Below, one piece after another: positions 1 through 6,025 of a DNA stretch of 9,451 bases; the stretch's first letter is position 1, and the number at the start of each line of letters is the position of its first letter. The notes beneath the pieces are model-generated. The model was not told the DNA's origin. It saw nothing but the letters and a program-made list of their open reading frames with translations, and did not search any database. The stretch is taken from the NCBI GenBank assembly GCA_903921945.1, contig CAIXSC010000574.1:1-9451 (forward strand), read 5' to 3'. Made by a program: the position numbers and the translations under genes. Source of the DNA: an uncultured Planctomycetaceae bacterium (GTDB lineage: Bacteria; Planctomycetota; Planctomycetia; Pirellulales; Pirellulaceae).

Positions 1-22
1 CGACATCCGTTCGCCCCATGTA

Positions 23-43
23 CGACGGACATCTTGTCCGTCG
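23..43. repeat. Short perfect palindrome downstream of uup
   Basis: A 9-bp perfect inverted repeat (CGACGGACA at 23-31, TGTCCGTCG at 35-43) encloses a 3-nt TCT loop. It lies 57 bp beyond the stop codon of the minus-strand ABC-F gene and could form a hairpin in the 3' end of that transcript. No T-run follows on the minus strand, so a classical intrinsic terminator is not shown. It may instead be one copy of a dispersed palindromic intergenic element. The rest of 1-99 shows no gene that I can support. Confidence 0.5.
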
Positions 44-99
44 CGCGCGGCTGACGCAATTCGAAGAAGCCGCGGTTGAAGTCGGGCCGCAGTCAACCG

Positions 100-1929
100 T
101 CAAGTCTCGAGAGTCATCCACCGTTCCATGGCGGCGTTGAGTTCGGATTCGGTCTTAGTCAGTTCCGCTTGCCGCGCGGCGATCCGTTCGCCGGGCTGCT
201 TGTAAAAACCGGGATCGGCGAATTCCACATGCAGTTCGGCGAGCTTCTTTTCCAACGCTTCAATCCGGCCAGGAAGCGCTTCGAGCTCCCGTTGTTCTTT
301 GTAGGTCAACTTCCTCGGCGGCGCTGCCGCGGCTTGGGCCGACGAATCCGTGGAACCGCGTTCGGGCGAGTTTCGCTCGGCGGCGGTGCGGGCAGCCGCA
401 GGGCGATCAGTAGCAGCGGCGCGAGTGTGGGCGGAGCGATCGGAGGGAGGGGCTGGGCGTTGACGCAGCCAGTCATCGTAACCGCCGACATACTCGCGAA
501 CGCCGGAGGCCTCAAACACCAGCGTGCTGGTGGCGACGGCGTTCAGGAAGGCGCGGTCGTGGCTCACGACCAGCACGGTGCCGGGGAAATCCACGAGTCT
601 TTGTTCGAGCAGTTCGAGTGTCTCGGCATCCAGATCGTTGGTGGGTTCGTCGAGCACGATGATGTTGGCCGGTTTGGCGAACAGCCTGGCCAGCAGGACT
701 CGGTTGCGTTCGCCGCCGGAGAGGAACTTCACCGGGGTGCGGGCGCGCTCGGCGGAGAATAGAAAGTCGCGGAGGTAGCCGATGACGTGCCGCGATTGTC
801 CGCCGATTTTGATGGTGTCGTACCCGTCGCCCACGTTTTCCTGGACCGATTTTTCATCGTCGAGTTGTTCGCGGAGCTGATCGAAGTAGGCGATTTGGAG
901 GTTGGTTCCCAGTCGCACGGTGCCGGCTTGCGGCGGCAATTGTCCCAGGAGGATTTTCAAGAGCGTCGATTTTCCCGCGCCGTTGGGACCGATGATGCCG
1001 ATCTTGTCGCCCCGCATGACCGTGCCGGAGAAGCCGTCGAGGATCGGTCGGTCGGCGTAGGCGAAGCGGACCTGTTCCAACTGGGCCACCAACGCGCCGC
1101 TGCGCGCGGCCTCTTGGATTTCCAGCTTGACCTTGCCCACCACTTCGCGCCGTTCACTGCGAACGCGGCGCATTTGTTCGAGCGCTCGCACGCGGCCCTC
1201 GTTGCGGGTGCGGCGGGCTTTGACGCCTTGGCGGATCCACACCTCTTCCTCGGCCAGCTTCTTGTCGAACAACGCGTTTTGTTTTTCCTCGGCCGCAAGC
1301 GCCTCGTCTTTGCGGACCAGGAACGTCTCGTAGTCGCAGGTCCAATCAAACAGCCGGCCGCGGTCCAATTCCCAGATGCGGCGGGCCAGTTTCTGCAGGA
1401 ACATTCGATCGTGAGTGACGAACATCAACGTGCCATTCCAACGCTGCAGGAAATCCTCCAGCCAAGTGATCGCGTCGATGTCCAGGTGGTTCGTCGGTTC
1501 GTCGAGCAGCAGCAAGTCGGGTTTGGTGACCAAGGCGCGGGCCAACAGCACGCGGCGTTTCATTCCCGAGGAAAGTGTTTCGAACGCGCGGCTGCCATCC
1601 AATTGCATGCGTCCCAGGATGTCGTCGACATTCCGCTGCGATTGCCATTCGCTCTCGTGGTCGCTGGCGACGATCGTGGCGATCGGACCAAAGAGGTCGG
1701 CGGGAACATCCTGGGGGAGCAACGATACTTTGGCGCCGGCGGCGAACCGCACGGTGCCCCGATCAGGCTCCTGCGCCCCGCAGAGGATTCGCATCAGCGT
1801 CGTTTTCCCCGAGCCGTTGCGGCCAAGCAGGCCGATGCGATCTCCCGGTTCAATCAGGCTTGTCACGTTGTCCAGGAGTGGTGGACCGCGGAAACGAACA
1901 GACAGTTCTTGCAGGGTGATCAGTGGCAT
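100..1929 (-). CDS. uup: Uup-type ABC-F ATPase (translation/DNA-associated, non-transporter)
   Basis: 609-aa soluble protein with two ABC ATPase domains and no membrane segment, the layout of ABC-F proteins. These act on the ribosome rather than in transport; Uup of E. coli is also linked to transposon excision and DNA binding. Domain 1: Walker A GRNGSGKT (36-43), signature LSSGMKRR (119-126), Walker B ending LLLLDE with PTNHLD (to 150), H-loop THD (172-174). The inter-domain arm (about 205-280) contains WIRQGVKARRTRNEGRVRAL, nearly identical to my memory of E. coli Uup. Domain 2: GPNGAGKS (314-321), LSGGERNR (403-410), LDEPTNDLD, SHD (456-458). A Ser/Ala/Arg-rich linker (490-540) leads to the Uup C-terminal coiled coil (541-605), starting LTYKEQRELE. 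The first signature has SSG where SGG is usual. The ATG at 1927-1929 matches the normal Uup N-terminus; no Shine-Dalgarno is visible. Single-gene minus-strand unit, divergent from the DUF3127 gene. Confidence 0.93.
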   Translation of the reverse strand: MPLITLQELSVRFRGPPLLDNVTSLIEPGDRIGLLGRNGSGKTTLMRILCGAQEPDRGTVRFAAGAKVSLLPQDVPADLFGPIATIVASDHESEWQSQRNVDDILGRMQLDGSRAFETLSSGMKRRVLLARALVTKPDLLLLDEPTNHLDIDAITWLEDFLQRWNGTLMFVTHDRMFLQKLARRIWELDRGRLFDWTCDYETFLVRKDEALAAEEKQNALFDKKLAEEEVWIRQGVKARRTRNEGRVRALEQMRRVRSERREVVGKVKLEIQEAARSGALVAQLEQVRFAYADRPILDGFSGTVMRGDKIGIIGPNGAGKSTLLKILLGQLPPQAGTVRLGTNLQIAYFDQLREQLDDEKSVQENVGDGYDTIKIGGQSRHVIGYLRDFLFSAERARTPVKFLSGGERNRVLLARLFAKPANIIVLDEPTNDLDAETLELLEQRLVDFPGTVLVVSHDRAFLNAVATSTLVFEASGVREYVGGYDDWLRQRPAPPSDRSAHTRAAATDRPAAARTAAERNSPERGSTDSSAQAAAAPPRKLTYKEQRELEALPGRIEALEKKLAELHVEFADPGFYKQPGERIAARQAELTKTESELNAAMERWMTLET

Positions 1930-2072
1930 GCGGTAGGGGTGAGTCTAGGAATCGGTCCAGTGCGATTGCCGCGCGAGCGGAAAACCGTTTCAATCAGCGT
2001 TGCGGATCGTCCGGTTTCTGGTTTTGAACTACTTGTTGCTCGGCGAAGCAAGCAACGCGGGATTTATCGGCC
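1930..2072. promoter_or_regulatory. Divergent intergenic region, uup / DUF3127 gene
   Basis: This 143-bp spacer separates two genes pointing away from each other, so it should hold the promoters of both. I see no convincing -35/-10 pair. Close to the DUF3127 start there is a small inverted repeat, GTTGCT (2035-2040) with AGCAAC (2051-2056), which could fold in the 5' leader about 16 nt before the ATG. No good Shine-Dalgarno precedes either start; the nearest purine-rich stretch on the plus strand is GCGGGA near 2057-2062. Confidence 0.4.
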
Positions 2073-2444
2073 ATGAGCGAAGCGAAAGTGCGCGGCATTG
2101 TCCATGTGATCGAACCAACCAAGACGTTCGGGCAAAAGGGGTTTCGCAAGCGAACCGTCGTGCTCGAACAGCCAAGCGGCCGGTTCACGAACTATATCCC
2201 GATCGAGTTTACCAACGACGGATGCGACTCGGTGGAGGAACTCCGCGTGGGCGACGACGTCGAGGTGTCCTACCGGTTGAGCGGCCGCAAATGGCAGCGG
2301 GACGCGCAGAGCGAAGTGAAGTACTTTCTCAGCGCCGAAGCGCTCCAGTTCAAAGTCATGCGCGGTGGCACCGCCGGGGCCGCTGACGATTTCGATCCCA
2401 ACAGCGCGTTTCAGGAATCCGGCGGCGAAGACGTTCCGTTTTAA
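2073..2444 (+). CDS. DUF3127-type small protein, possible OB-fold with SSB-like acidic tail
   Basis: 123-aa soluble protein without signal peptide or membrane segment. Residues 4-95 resemble the DUF3127 family: KVRGIVHVIEPTKTFGQKGF is followed by alternating beta-strand-like stretches (TVVLEQ, NYIPIEF, GDDVEVSYRLSGRKW, KYFLSAEALQFK), a pattern like a single OB-type beta-barrel. Basic and aromatic residues (K17, F19, K22, F24, R25, K26) could contact nucleic acid. The family's function is not established to my knowledge. Residues 96-123 form a low-complexity acidic tail ending GGEDVPF. This closely resembles the DDDIPF-type C-terminus by which SSB binds repair and replication partners. From the fold pattern and tail I infer a role with single-stranded DNA or RNA, but this is not proven. 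It stands alone, convergent with the S1 protein gene and followed by a hairpin. The ATG at 2073 is chosen because it begins the conserved region almost at once. Confidence 0.82.
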   Translation: MSEAKVRGIVHVIEPTKTFGQKGFRKRTVVLEQPSGRFTNYIPIEFTNDGCDSVEELRVGDDVEVSYRLSGRKWQRDAQSEVKYFLSAEALQFKVMRGGTAGAADDFDPNSAFQESGGEDVPF

Positions 2445-2462
2445 CCGCGACGATCAACGCTC

Positions 2463-2488
2463 GGCTAGCTGGCCACCACCAGCTAGCC
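2463..2488. terminator. Perfect 10-bp stem hairpin between convergent genes
   Basis: GGCTAGCTGG (2463-2472) and CCAGCTAGCC (2479-2488) are exact inverted complements with a 6-nt CCACCA loop. The hairpin begins 18 bp after the DUF3127 gene's TAA and lies between two convergent genes, a good place for a bidirectional terminator. The T-tract is poor (TTCCCC on the plus side), so termination is inferred from stem strength and position. A second copy of the right arm occurs at 2563-2572 and could pair with the left arm instead. Confidence 0.6.
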
Positions 2489-2514
2489 TTCCCCAACTTG
2501 CCTCTGACAGCCGG

Positions 2515-2570
2515 CAATCCCCAGCCAGCAAACCCCAGCCAGAAATCCCCAGCCAGAAATCCCCAGCTAG
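2515..2570. repeat. 14-bp tandem repeat, four units, 3' of the S1 gene
   Basis: Four successive 14-bp units each contain CCCCAGCCAG or CCCCAGCTAG preceded by a 4-base A-rich spacer (CAAT, CAAA, AAAT, AAAT). The cores begin at 2519, 2533, 2547 and 2561. The last unit ends at the very edge of the S1-protein gene, whose stop codon is at 2574-2576 on the minus strand, and it changes the core to AGCTAG, recreating the right arm of the nearby hairpin. The 14-bp period is not a multiple of three and the array is noncoding. Confidence 0.8.
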
Positions 2571-2573
2571 CCG

Positions 2574-4520
2574 CTACCATCTCAGGCCGATCTTCTTGGC
2601 GTCGTCGCCGCGATCGAAGCCTCCCTTGAGCGGTCCGGGGCGTTTCTTGATGGCCGGCTTGCGGACAGGCTCTTCGACTTCCTCCTTGACCTCGGCCTTG
2701 GGAGGCGGCGCTTGGGCGGCTTTCAGCGACAACCCGATCTTTTGGTTTTCGCGGTCGACCGTCAGCACCTTGACTTCGACTTCCTGGCCTTCCTGCACGA
2801 CCTTGGAAACCTGGCTCACCCGGACGTTGGACAGTTCGGAGATATGAACCAGGCCTTCCACGCCTGGGGCCAGCTTCACAAACGCTCCGAAGTTGGCGAG
2901 CCGCGAAACGACGCCACGGACGGTCGAGCCGATGGGAAACTTCGCATCGATATCGGTCCAGGGGTTTTCTTGCAGGCTGCGGAGCGACAGGCCGATTTTC
3001 CCGCTCTGCGGATCGAACTTTTCGACGCGCACTTGGACTTTCTGGCCCACCTTGAGCAGTTCTCGCGGATCCTTCACCCGCTCCCAGCTCATTTGGCTGA
3101 CGTGAATCAAACCATCGGCTCCATCCAAGTCGACGAACGCGCCGAAATCTTCGATCTTCCGCACCACCCCTTCGCGGACTTGGCCGATTTGCAGTTCCTC
3201 GTAGAACTTGCGTTTCGCCTCTTCCTTCTCGCGTTCGAGCACGGCGCGGCGGCTGAGCACCAAGTTGCGACGCTGCGGATTGGCTTCCGTCACGACGCAC
3301 AGGAGCCGCTGTCCGATGAAATCAGCCGCGTTTTCGATCCGGTAGATCGCGACTTGGCTGAGCGGAATGAAGCCGCGAATCTTGTTGACCGTGCATTCCA
3401 ATCCGCCCGTGTTGGCGGCGGTGACAATCGCCTCGACCACCGCCCCCTCGCTGAGATCAGCCCAATCGGAGACCTCGATCGAAGCGCCGGGAATGTGCAA
3501 TTCGTACAATCCATCCTCGGCGTTGAACGCCTTGATGATGACGTCGTACATCTGGCCGGGCTCGGGCGGCGTCGCGAATTGGCGGACCGAGGCGACCCCT
3601 TCGTTGCGGCCTCCCAGCAGGAAAAACACATTGTCGCCGTGAACGCGGGCGACCGTCGCCGACCGCCGCGAATCGAGTTCTTCGAGCTGTTTCGAGACCG
3701 CAGCCAAGGCGTTTTCGTTGAACATGGTGTCGAGCGAACGGCCACCAAACGCCGCTTCGAATTCGGCTTCCATGTCCGCCGAGAGCTTTTCACGCCGATT
3801 CGGCTTCGGCGGAAGGGCGACACGCAACTCCTCCGTGGACGGATCCCCACCGCCCTCGGGCCGCCCGCGGCGACCAGGCCGTTGACCGCCGGGGCCGCCT
3901 TGTCGTCCGCCCCGCCCCTGGCCACCCCGCCCTTGACCACCCTGACCTTGGCCACCCTGACCTTGGCCACCCTGACCTTGGCCACCCTGACCTTGGCCAG
4001 TTTGCCATTGGCCGAGCGGGCCGGGGCCGGATGCTCCTGGGCCGGATTGACCTTCCGAGCCGATCGCTGCCGCGGTGTCTGGGGCGACGGGGGCGATGCC
4101 CGCATCACGGGCGCTCGATGCCACGGCCTCGCCGGCCAGTGGACTACCAGGGCTTGCCGACGGAGCGACTGCCGCCTGGGCAAGTTCCGGAGCGATGGCC
4201 GAGGGGCCGGTACCGGAAGAGTCCTCAGCGAAGTCGCTTGAATCGGCCAATTCGGGCGGAATGCCGCCAGGGCCAGTCGGCTCGCCGCCCGCTTTGCCGC
4301 GAACTTGCGACGACAGTGGACTGACGCCCGGCACGCTCCCGCCGCTGCTCGTGAAGTGCCGCCGCTGGGGCGGGCCCGACGGCTGCGACCGTCCGCCGCC
4401 ACCGGGCGGTCGGCGGACGTTCAAGGGAGGCTTCGCGCCACTGGGCCGTGAGTCTCCGGTGCGAGCGGTGGACGGGTCTCGGGAGGGACCTTGGGACGCG
4501 GACGACGAATCGGACGACAT
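2574..4520 (-). CDS. S1-domain RNA-binding protein, ribosomal protein S1-like, with Gly/Gln-rich head
   Basis: 648-aa soluble protein from the ATG at 4518-4520. I prefer this start to an in-frame TTG 33 bp upstream because AGGA lies 11 nt before the ATG. Residues 1-235 are low-complexity, rich in Ser, Pro, Gly and Ala, with a Gly-Gln/Gly-Arg repeat at about 175-210. After this come four S1-like OB domains: about 285-345 (divergent), 355-425 (ends NLVLSRRAV), 445-515 (DFGAFVDLDGADGLIHVSQM) and 530-600 (NFGAFVKLAPGVEGLVHIS). The last two carry the classic FGAFV and GL(I/V)H(V/I)S signatures. A basic, Pro-containing tail follows and ends KKIGLRW. Ribosomal S1 recruits mRNA to the 30S subunit; bacterial S1 varies between four and six domains, so this could be the genome's S1 or a paralogue. 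The disordered RG/QG head is unusual for S1 and suggests extra RNA contacts or condensate-like behaviour, which is inference. Confidence 0.9.
   Translation of the reverse strand: MSSDSSSASQGPSRDPSTARTGDSRPSGAKPPLNVRRPPGGGGRSQPSGPPQRRHFTSSGGSVPGVSPLSSQVRGKAGGEPTGPGGIPPELADSSDFAEDSSGTGPSAIAPELAQAAVAPSASPGSPLAGEAVASSARDAGIAPVAPDTAAAIGSEGQSGPGASGPGPLGQWQTGQGQGGQGQGGQGQGGQGQGGQGRGGQGRGGRQGGPGGQRPGRRGRPEGGGDPSTEELRVALPPKPNRREKLSADMEAEFEAAFGGRSLDTMFNENALAAVSKQLEELDSRRSATVARVHGDNVFFLLGGRNEGVASVRQFATPPEPGQMYDVIIKAFNAEDGLYELHIPGASIEVSDWADLSEGAVVEAIVTAANTGGLECTVNKIRGFIPLSQVAIYRIENAADFIGQRLLCVVTEANPQRRNLVLSRRAVLEREKEEAKRKFYEELQIGQVREGVVRKIEDFGAFVDLDGADGLIHVSQMSWERVKDPRELLKVGQKVQVRVEKFDPQSGKIGLSLRSLQENPWTDIDAKFPIGSTVRGVVSRLANFGAFVKLAPGVEGLVHISELSNVRVSQVSKVVQEGQEVEVKVLTVDRENQKIGLSLKAAQAPPPKAEVKEEVEEPVRKPAIKKRPGPLKGGFDRGDDAKKIGLRW
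3906..4010 (-). repeat. In-frame 15-bp coding repeat (Gly-Gly-Gln-Gly-Gln)
   Basis: On the plus strand, 15-bp units of GCCACCCTGACCTTG type repeat in phase from about 3906 to 4010. Units starting at 3951, 3966 and 3981 are identical, 3936 differs by one base, and the flanking units are more diverged. Read on the minus strand they encode Gly-Gly-Gln-Gly-Gln, then Gly-Gly-Gln-Gly-Arg, in the disordered head of the S1 protein. Identical central copies with degenerate edges point to recent expansion by slippage or unequal recombination. Confidence 0.85.
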
Positions 4521-4661
4521 CGCTCGATATTTCCTGATCCAGGGACGCGACAAAAGACGCTGTGAAGTGTAACAATGCCTGAGCGTCGGCGGTAGTGATT
4601 CGCGGCAGGGGCAATTACAATCCTTTCTCGACCAGCCGCCCGCCGCTCATAACCGATTCGC
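4521..4661. promoter_or_regulatory. Divergent intergenic region, S1 gene / three-gene operon
   Basis: This 141-bp spacer lies between the S1-protein gene (minus) and the first gene of the plus-strand operon, so both promoters are expected here. I could not identify a convincing promoter. A TACACT on the minus strand (4566-4571) resembles a -10 box but has no good -35 at 17 bp. On the minus side AGGA (4532-4535) is a weak ribosome-binding site for the ATG at 4520. None is visible before the plus-strand ATG at 4662. Confidence 0.35.
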
Positions 4662-5336
4662 ATGACGGATCCACCGCCTACCCCGACCGAAACCGCCGCG
4701 TCGACCACAGCCCGCTTCGGCGCTGCGGTTGCACGCTTAATCGAGCACCTCCCGCCAAGCCAATTGGGCCCGGAAACGGCCGCGGACGCGCCGCTTCGCC
4801 AGTCGCTGCGAGCGGCACTGATGAAGCTCACCGATGCCGATTTGCTACTCCCTGGCCACCGCGTAGTCGACTTGCAGGCGGCCGCCTGTTGCCGCGCCGG
4901 CCTCTGGCTCGGATGCGACTTCCTGGATGAGAGCCATACCATTAGCCAAAGCGTTGAAACAACTTCGGGTAGCTATTGGCATGGCATCATGCATCGACGC
5001 GAGCCGGACCCGGACAACGCGAAGTATTGGTTTCGCCGTGTTCGCCAGCACCCAGTGTTCGCGCCGCTCGCCGCGGCAGCCGCCACTGCGGTGAACTCGA
5101 GCTTGGCTCCACCGCTGGGCCGGGACTCGCGGGCGTCGGCCAGTACCGTGTCCTCGTCCGGTCCAGCCGCCTACTTGGCGACTCAGGCAGCCTGGGATCC
5201 GTTCCGATTCGTGGACTTGTGCGAGCGGATGCGGGGAACTGGAGGCGACGGGGAGCGGCTATGTCGCGACATCGCCCGGATCGAGTGGCGGTTACTGTTT
5301 GACTATTGCTACCGACAAGCCCTAGGACTCGAGTGA
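4662..5336 (+). CDS. Conserved-looking protein of unknown function with SYWHGIMHRRE motif
   Basis: 224-aa soluble protein, no signal peptide or membrane segment. I cannot assign a function. The N-terminus (1-20) is Pro/Thr-rich and probably disordered, and 135-170 is an Ala/Ser-rich linker. The striking part is residues 86-132: DFLDESHTISQ, then SYWHGIMHRRE (104-114), then NAKYWFRRVRQHPVF (119-133). It is dense in Trp, His, Arg and acidic residues (H107, H111, E114, D116, D118), which suggests a catalytic or metal site. A second probable conserved patch is WDPFRFVDLCERM (178-190). I recall similar SYWHxIMHRRE proteins as uncharacterised hypotheticals, including in planctomycetes; this is memory, not a search. 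It is the first gene of a tight unit, 9 bp before the zinc-ribbon gene and followed by the aldolase. The ATG at 4662 is the plausible start, with no Shine-Dalgarno. Confidence 0.8.
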   Translation: MTDPPPTPTETAASTTARFGAAVARLIEHLPPSQLGPETAADAPLRQSLRAALMKLTDADLLLPGHRVVDLQAAACCRAGLWLGCDFLDESHTISQSVETTSGSYWHGIMHRREPDPDNAKYWFRRVRQHPVFAPLAAAAATAVNSSLAPPLGRDSRASASTVSSSGPAAYLATQAAWDPFRFVDLCERMRGTGGDGERLCRDIARIEWRLLFDYCYRQALGLE

Positions 5337-5345
5337 GCCGCCGCC

Positions 5346-5984
5346 ATGCCGTTTCAATTCCAGTGCCCCCAGGGCCATTTGCTCGAAGCCGAACCGTTTC
5401 AAGCCGGACAACAGTGCGTCTGCCCGATGTGCGGCCAGCCGTTCTTGATCCCCAGCCCTGTCGGCTCGGTCGCGCCAGGCTCGGTCGCGCCAGGCTCGGT
5501 CGCGCCAGGCTCGGTCGCGCACGGGGCGGGGCTGCCCGGCTCGGTGGGCGTCGAGCAGCACCCCGGAGGTTATCCACAGAACTACGGTCACGTGGAGTCG
5601 CACGGGCACGTGGAGCCGCAAGGGCACGTGGAGCCGCAACCGGAACCGGAGGCGCAACCGTCCGCCGCGGCGGACGGATCGAGTTCGGGGCCCGTTTTGC
5701 CTTTTGCCACGCAGACCACGGCCGCTTTGCCGCTGCTGCACATTCCCTGCCCCAAGGGGCACGAATTGGAAGTGCCGCGCGACATGCTGAATCAGTTTGT
5801 CGAGTGTCCCCAATGCCAAGCGCAGTTCACGCTGCGTGAGCGGGACAGCGTCGAGTTTAAGAAAATGCATTCCGCCGAGATGGAGCGTCGCTGGGAAAAG
5901 ACAGGCCAAGCGTGGCTCCAGTGGGCGATTATCTTCGCGGTCCTGGTCGTTATTGGGCTCATCACGCTGATCGCGTTGTCGTAG
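5346..5984 (+). CDS. Double zinc-ribbon protein with repeat linker and C-terminal membrane anchor
   Basis: 212-aa protein. Two similar zinc-ribbon-like modules flank a repetitive linker. Module 1 (5-36) has C7, H11, C26 and C29 in FQCPQGHLL...CVCPMCGQPF. Module 2 (133-163) has C135, H139, C154 and C157 in IPCPKGHELEVP...CPQCQAQF. Each likely binds one zinc through three Cys and one His. The linker (38-100) holds four Gly-Ser-Val-Ala-Pro units and three Gly-His-Val-Glu-x-x units. Residues 190-211 (WLQWAIIFAVLVVIGLITLI) form one membrane helix reaching the C-terminus, so the protein should be tail-anchored with the ribbons in the cytoplasm. The charged segment before the helix (167-187) fits a juxtamembrane helix. 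Similar CPxGH...CPxC proteins are common in planctomycetes in my recollection, with unknown roles. It starts 9 bp after the upstream stop and ends 41 bp before the aldolase, so co-transcription is likely. Confidence 0.85.
   Translation: MPFQFQCPQGHLLEAEPFQAGQQCVCPMCGQPFLIPSPVGSVAPGSVAPGSVAPGSVAHGAGLPGSVGVEQHPGGYPQNYGHVESHGHVEPQGHVEPQPEPEAQPSAAADGSSSGPVLPFATQTTAALPLLHIPCPKGHELEVPRDMLNQFVECPQCQAQFTLRERDSVEFKKMHSAEMERRWEKTGQAWLQWAIIFAVLVVIGLITLIALS
5463..5522 (+). repeat. In-frame 15-bp coding repeat (Gly-Ser-Val-Ala-Pro)
   Basis: Three identical 15-bp units GGCTCGGTCGCGCCA start at 5463, 5478 and 5493. A fourth at 5508-5522 differs only at its end. They encode the Gly-Ser-Val-Ala-Pro stretch in the linker of the zinc-ribbon protein. 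Exact identity, including third codon positions, indicates recent duplication, so copy number may vary between strains. Confidence 0.9.
5586..5639 (+). repeat. In-frame 18-bp coding repeat (Gly-His-Val-Glu-x-x)
   Basis: Three 18-bp units start at 5586, 5604 and 5622 and encode GHVESH, GHVEPQ and GHVEPQ in the linker of the zinc-ribbon protein. Each contains the palindrome CACGTG. The last two units are identical. This is a second, independent array 63 bp after the Gly-Ser-Val-Ala-Pro array in the same gene. Confidence 0.85.
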
Positions 5985-6025
5985 CCGCGTCCGTCGTTCC
6001 CCACCTTTCACCCTGAAGCCGCCGC

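Noticed and set aside
76..762. 228-codon plus-strand open frame at the left end
   Set aside because: It is antisense to the C-terminal part of uup, is composition-driven and shows no motif.
787..2076. 429-codon plus-strand open frame opposite uup
   Set aside because: It is antisense to a textbook Uup protein with all motifs intact. Its translation shows no domain and is His/Arg/Gln-rich, as expected from the complement of a high-GC gene.
2712..4241. 509-codon plus-strand open frame opposite the S1-protein gene
   Set aside because: The minus-strand S1 domains explain the region. The antisense translation carries a Leu-Ala-Thr repeat only because it mirrors the Gly-Gln repeat DNA.
5586..5639. 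CACGTG palindromes as regulator-binding sites
   Set aside because: They lie inside a coding 18-bp repeat, in frame with Gly-His-Val-Glu units, and are explained by codon use in a duplicated segment.
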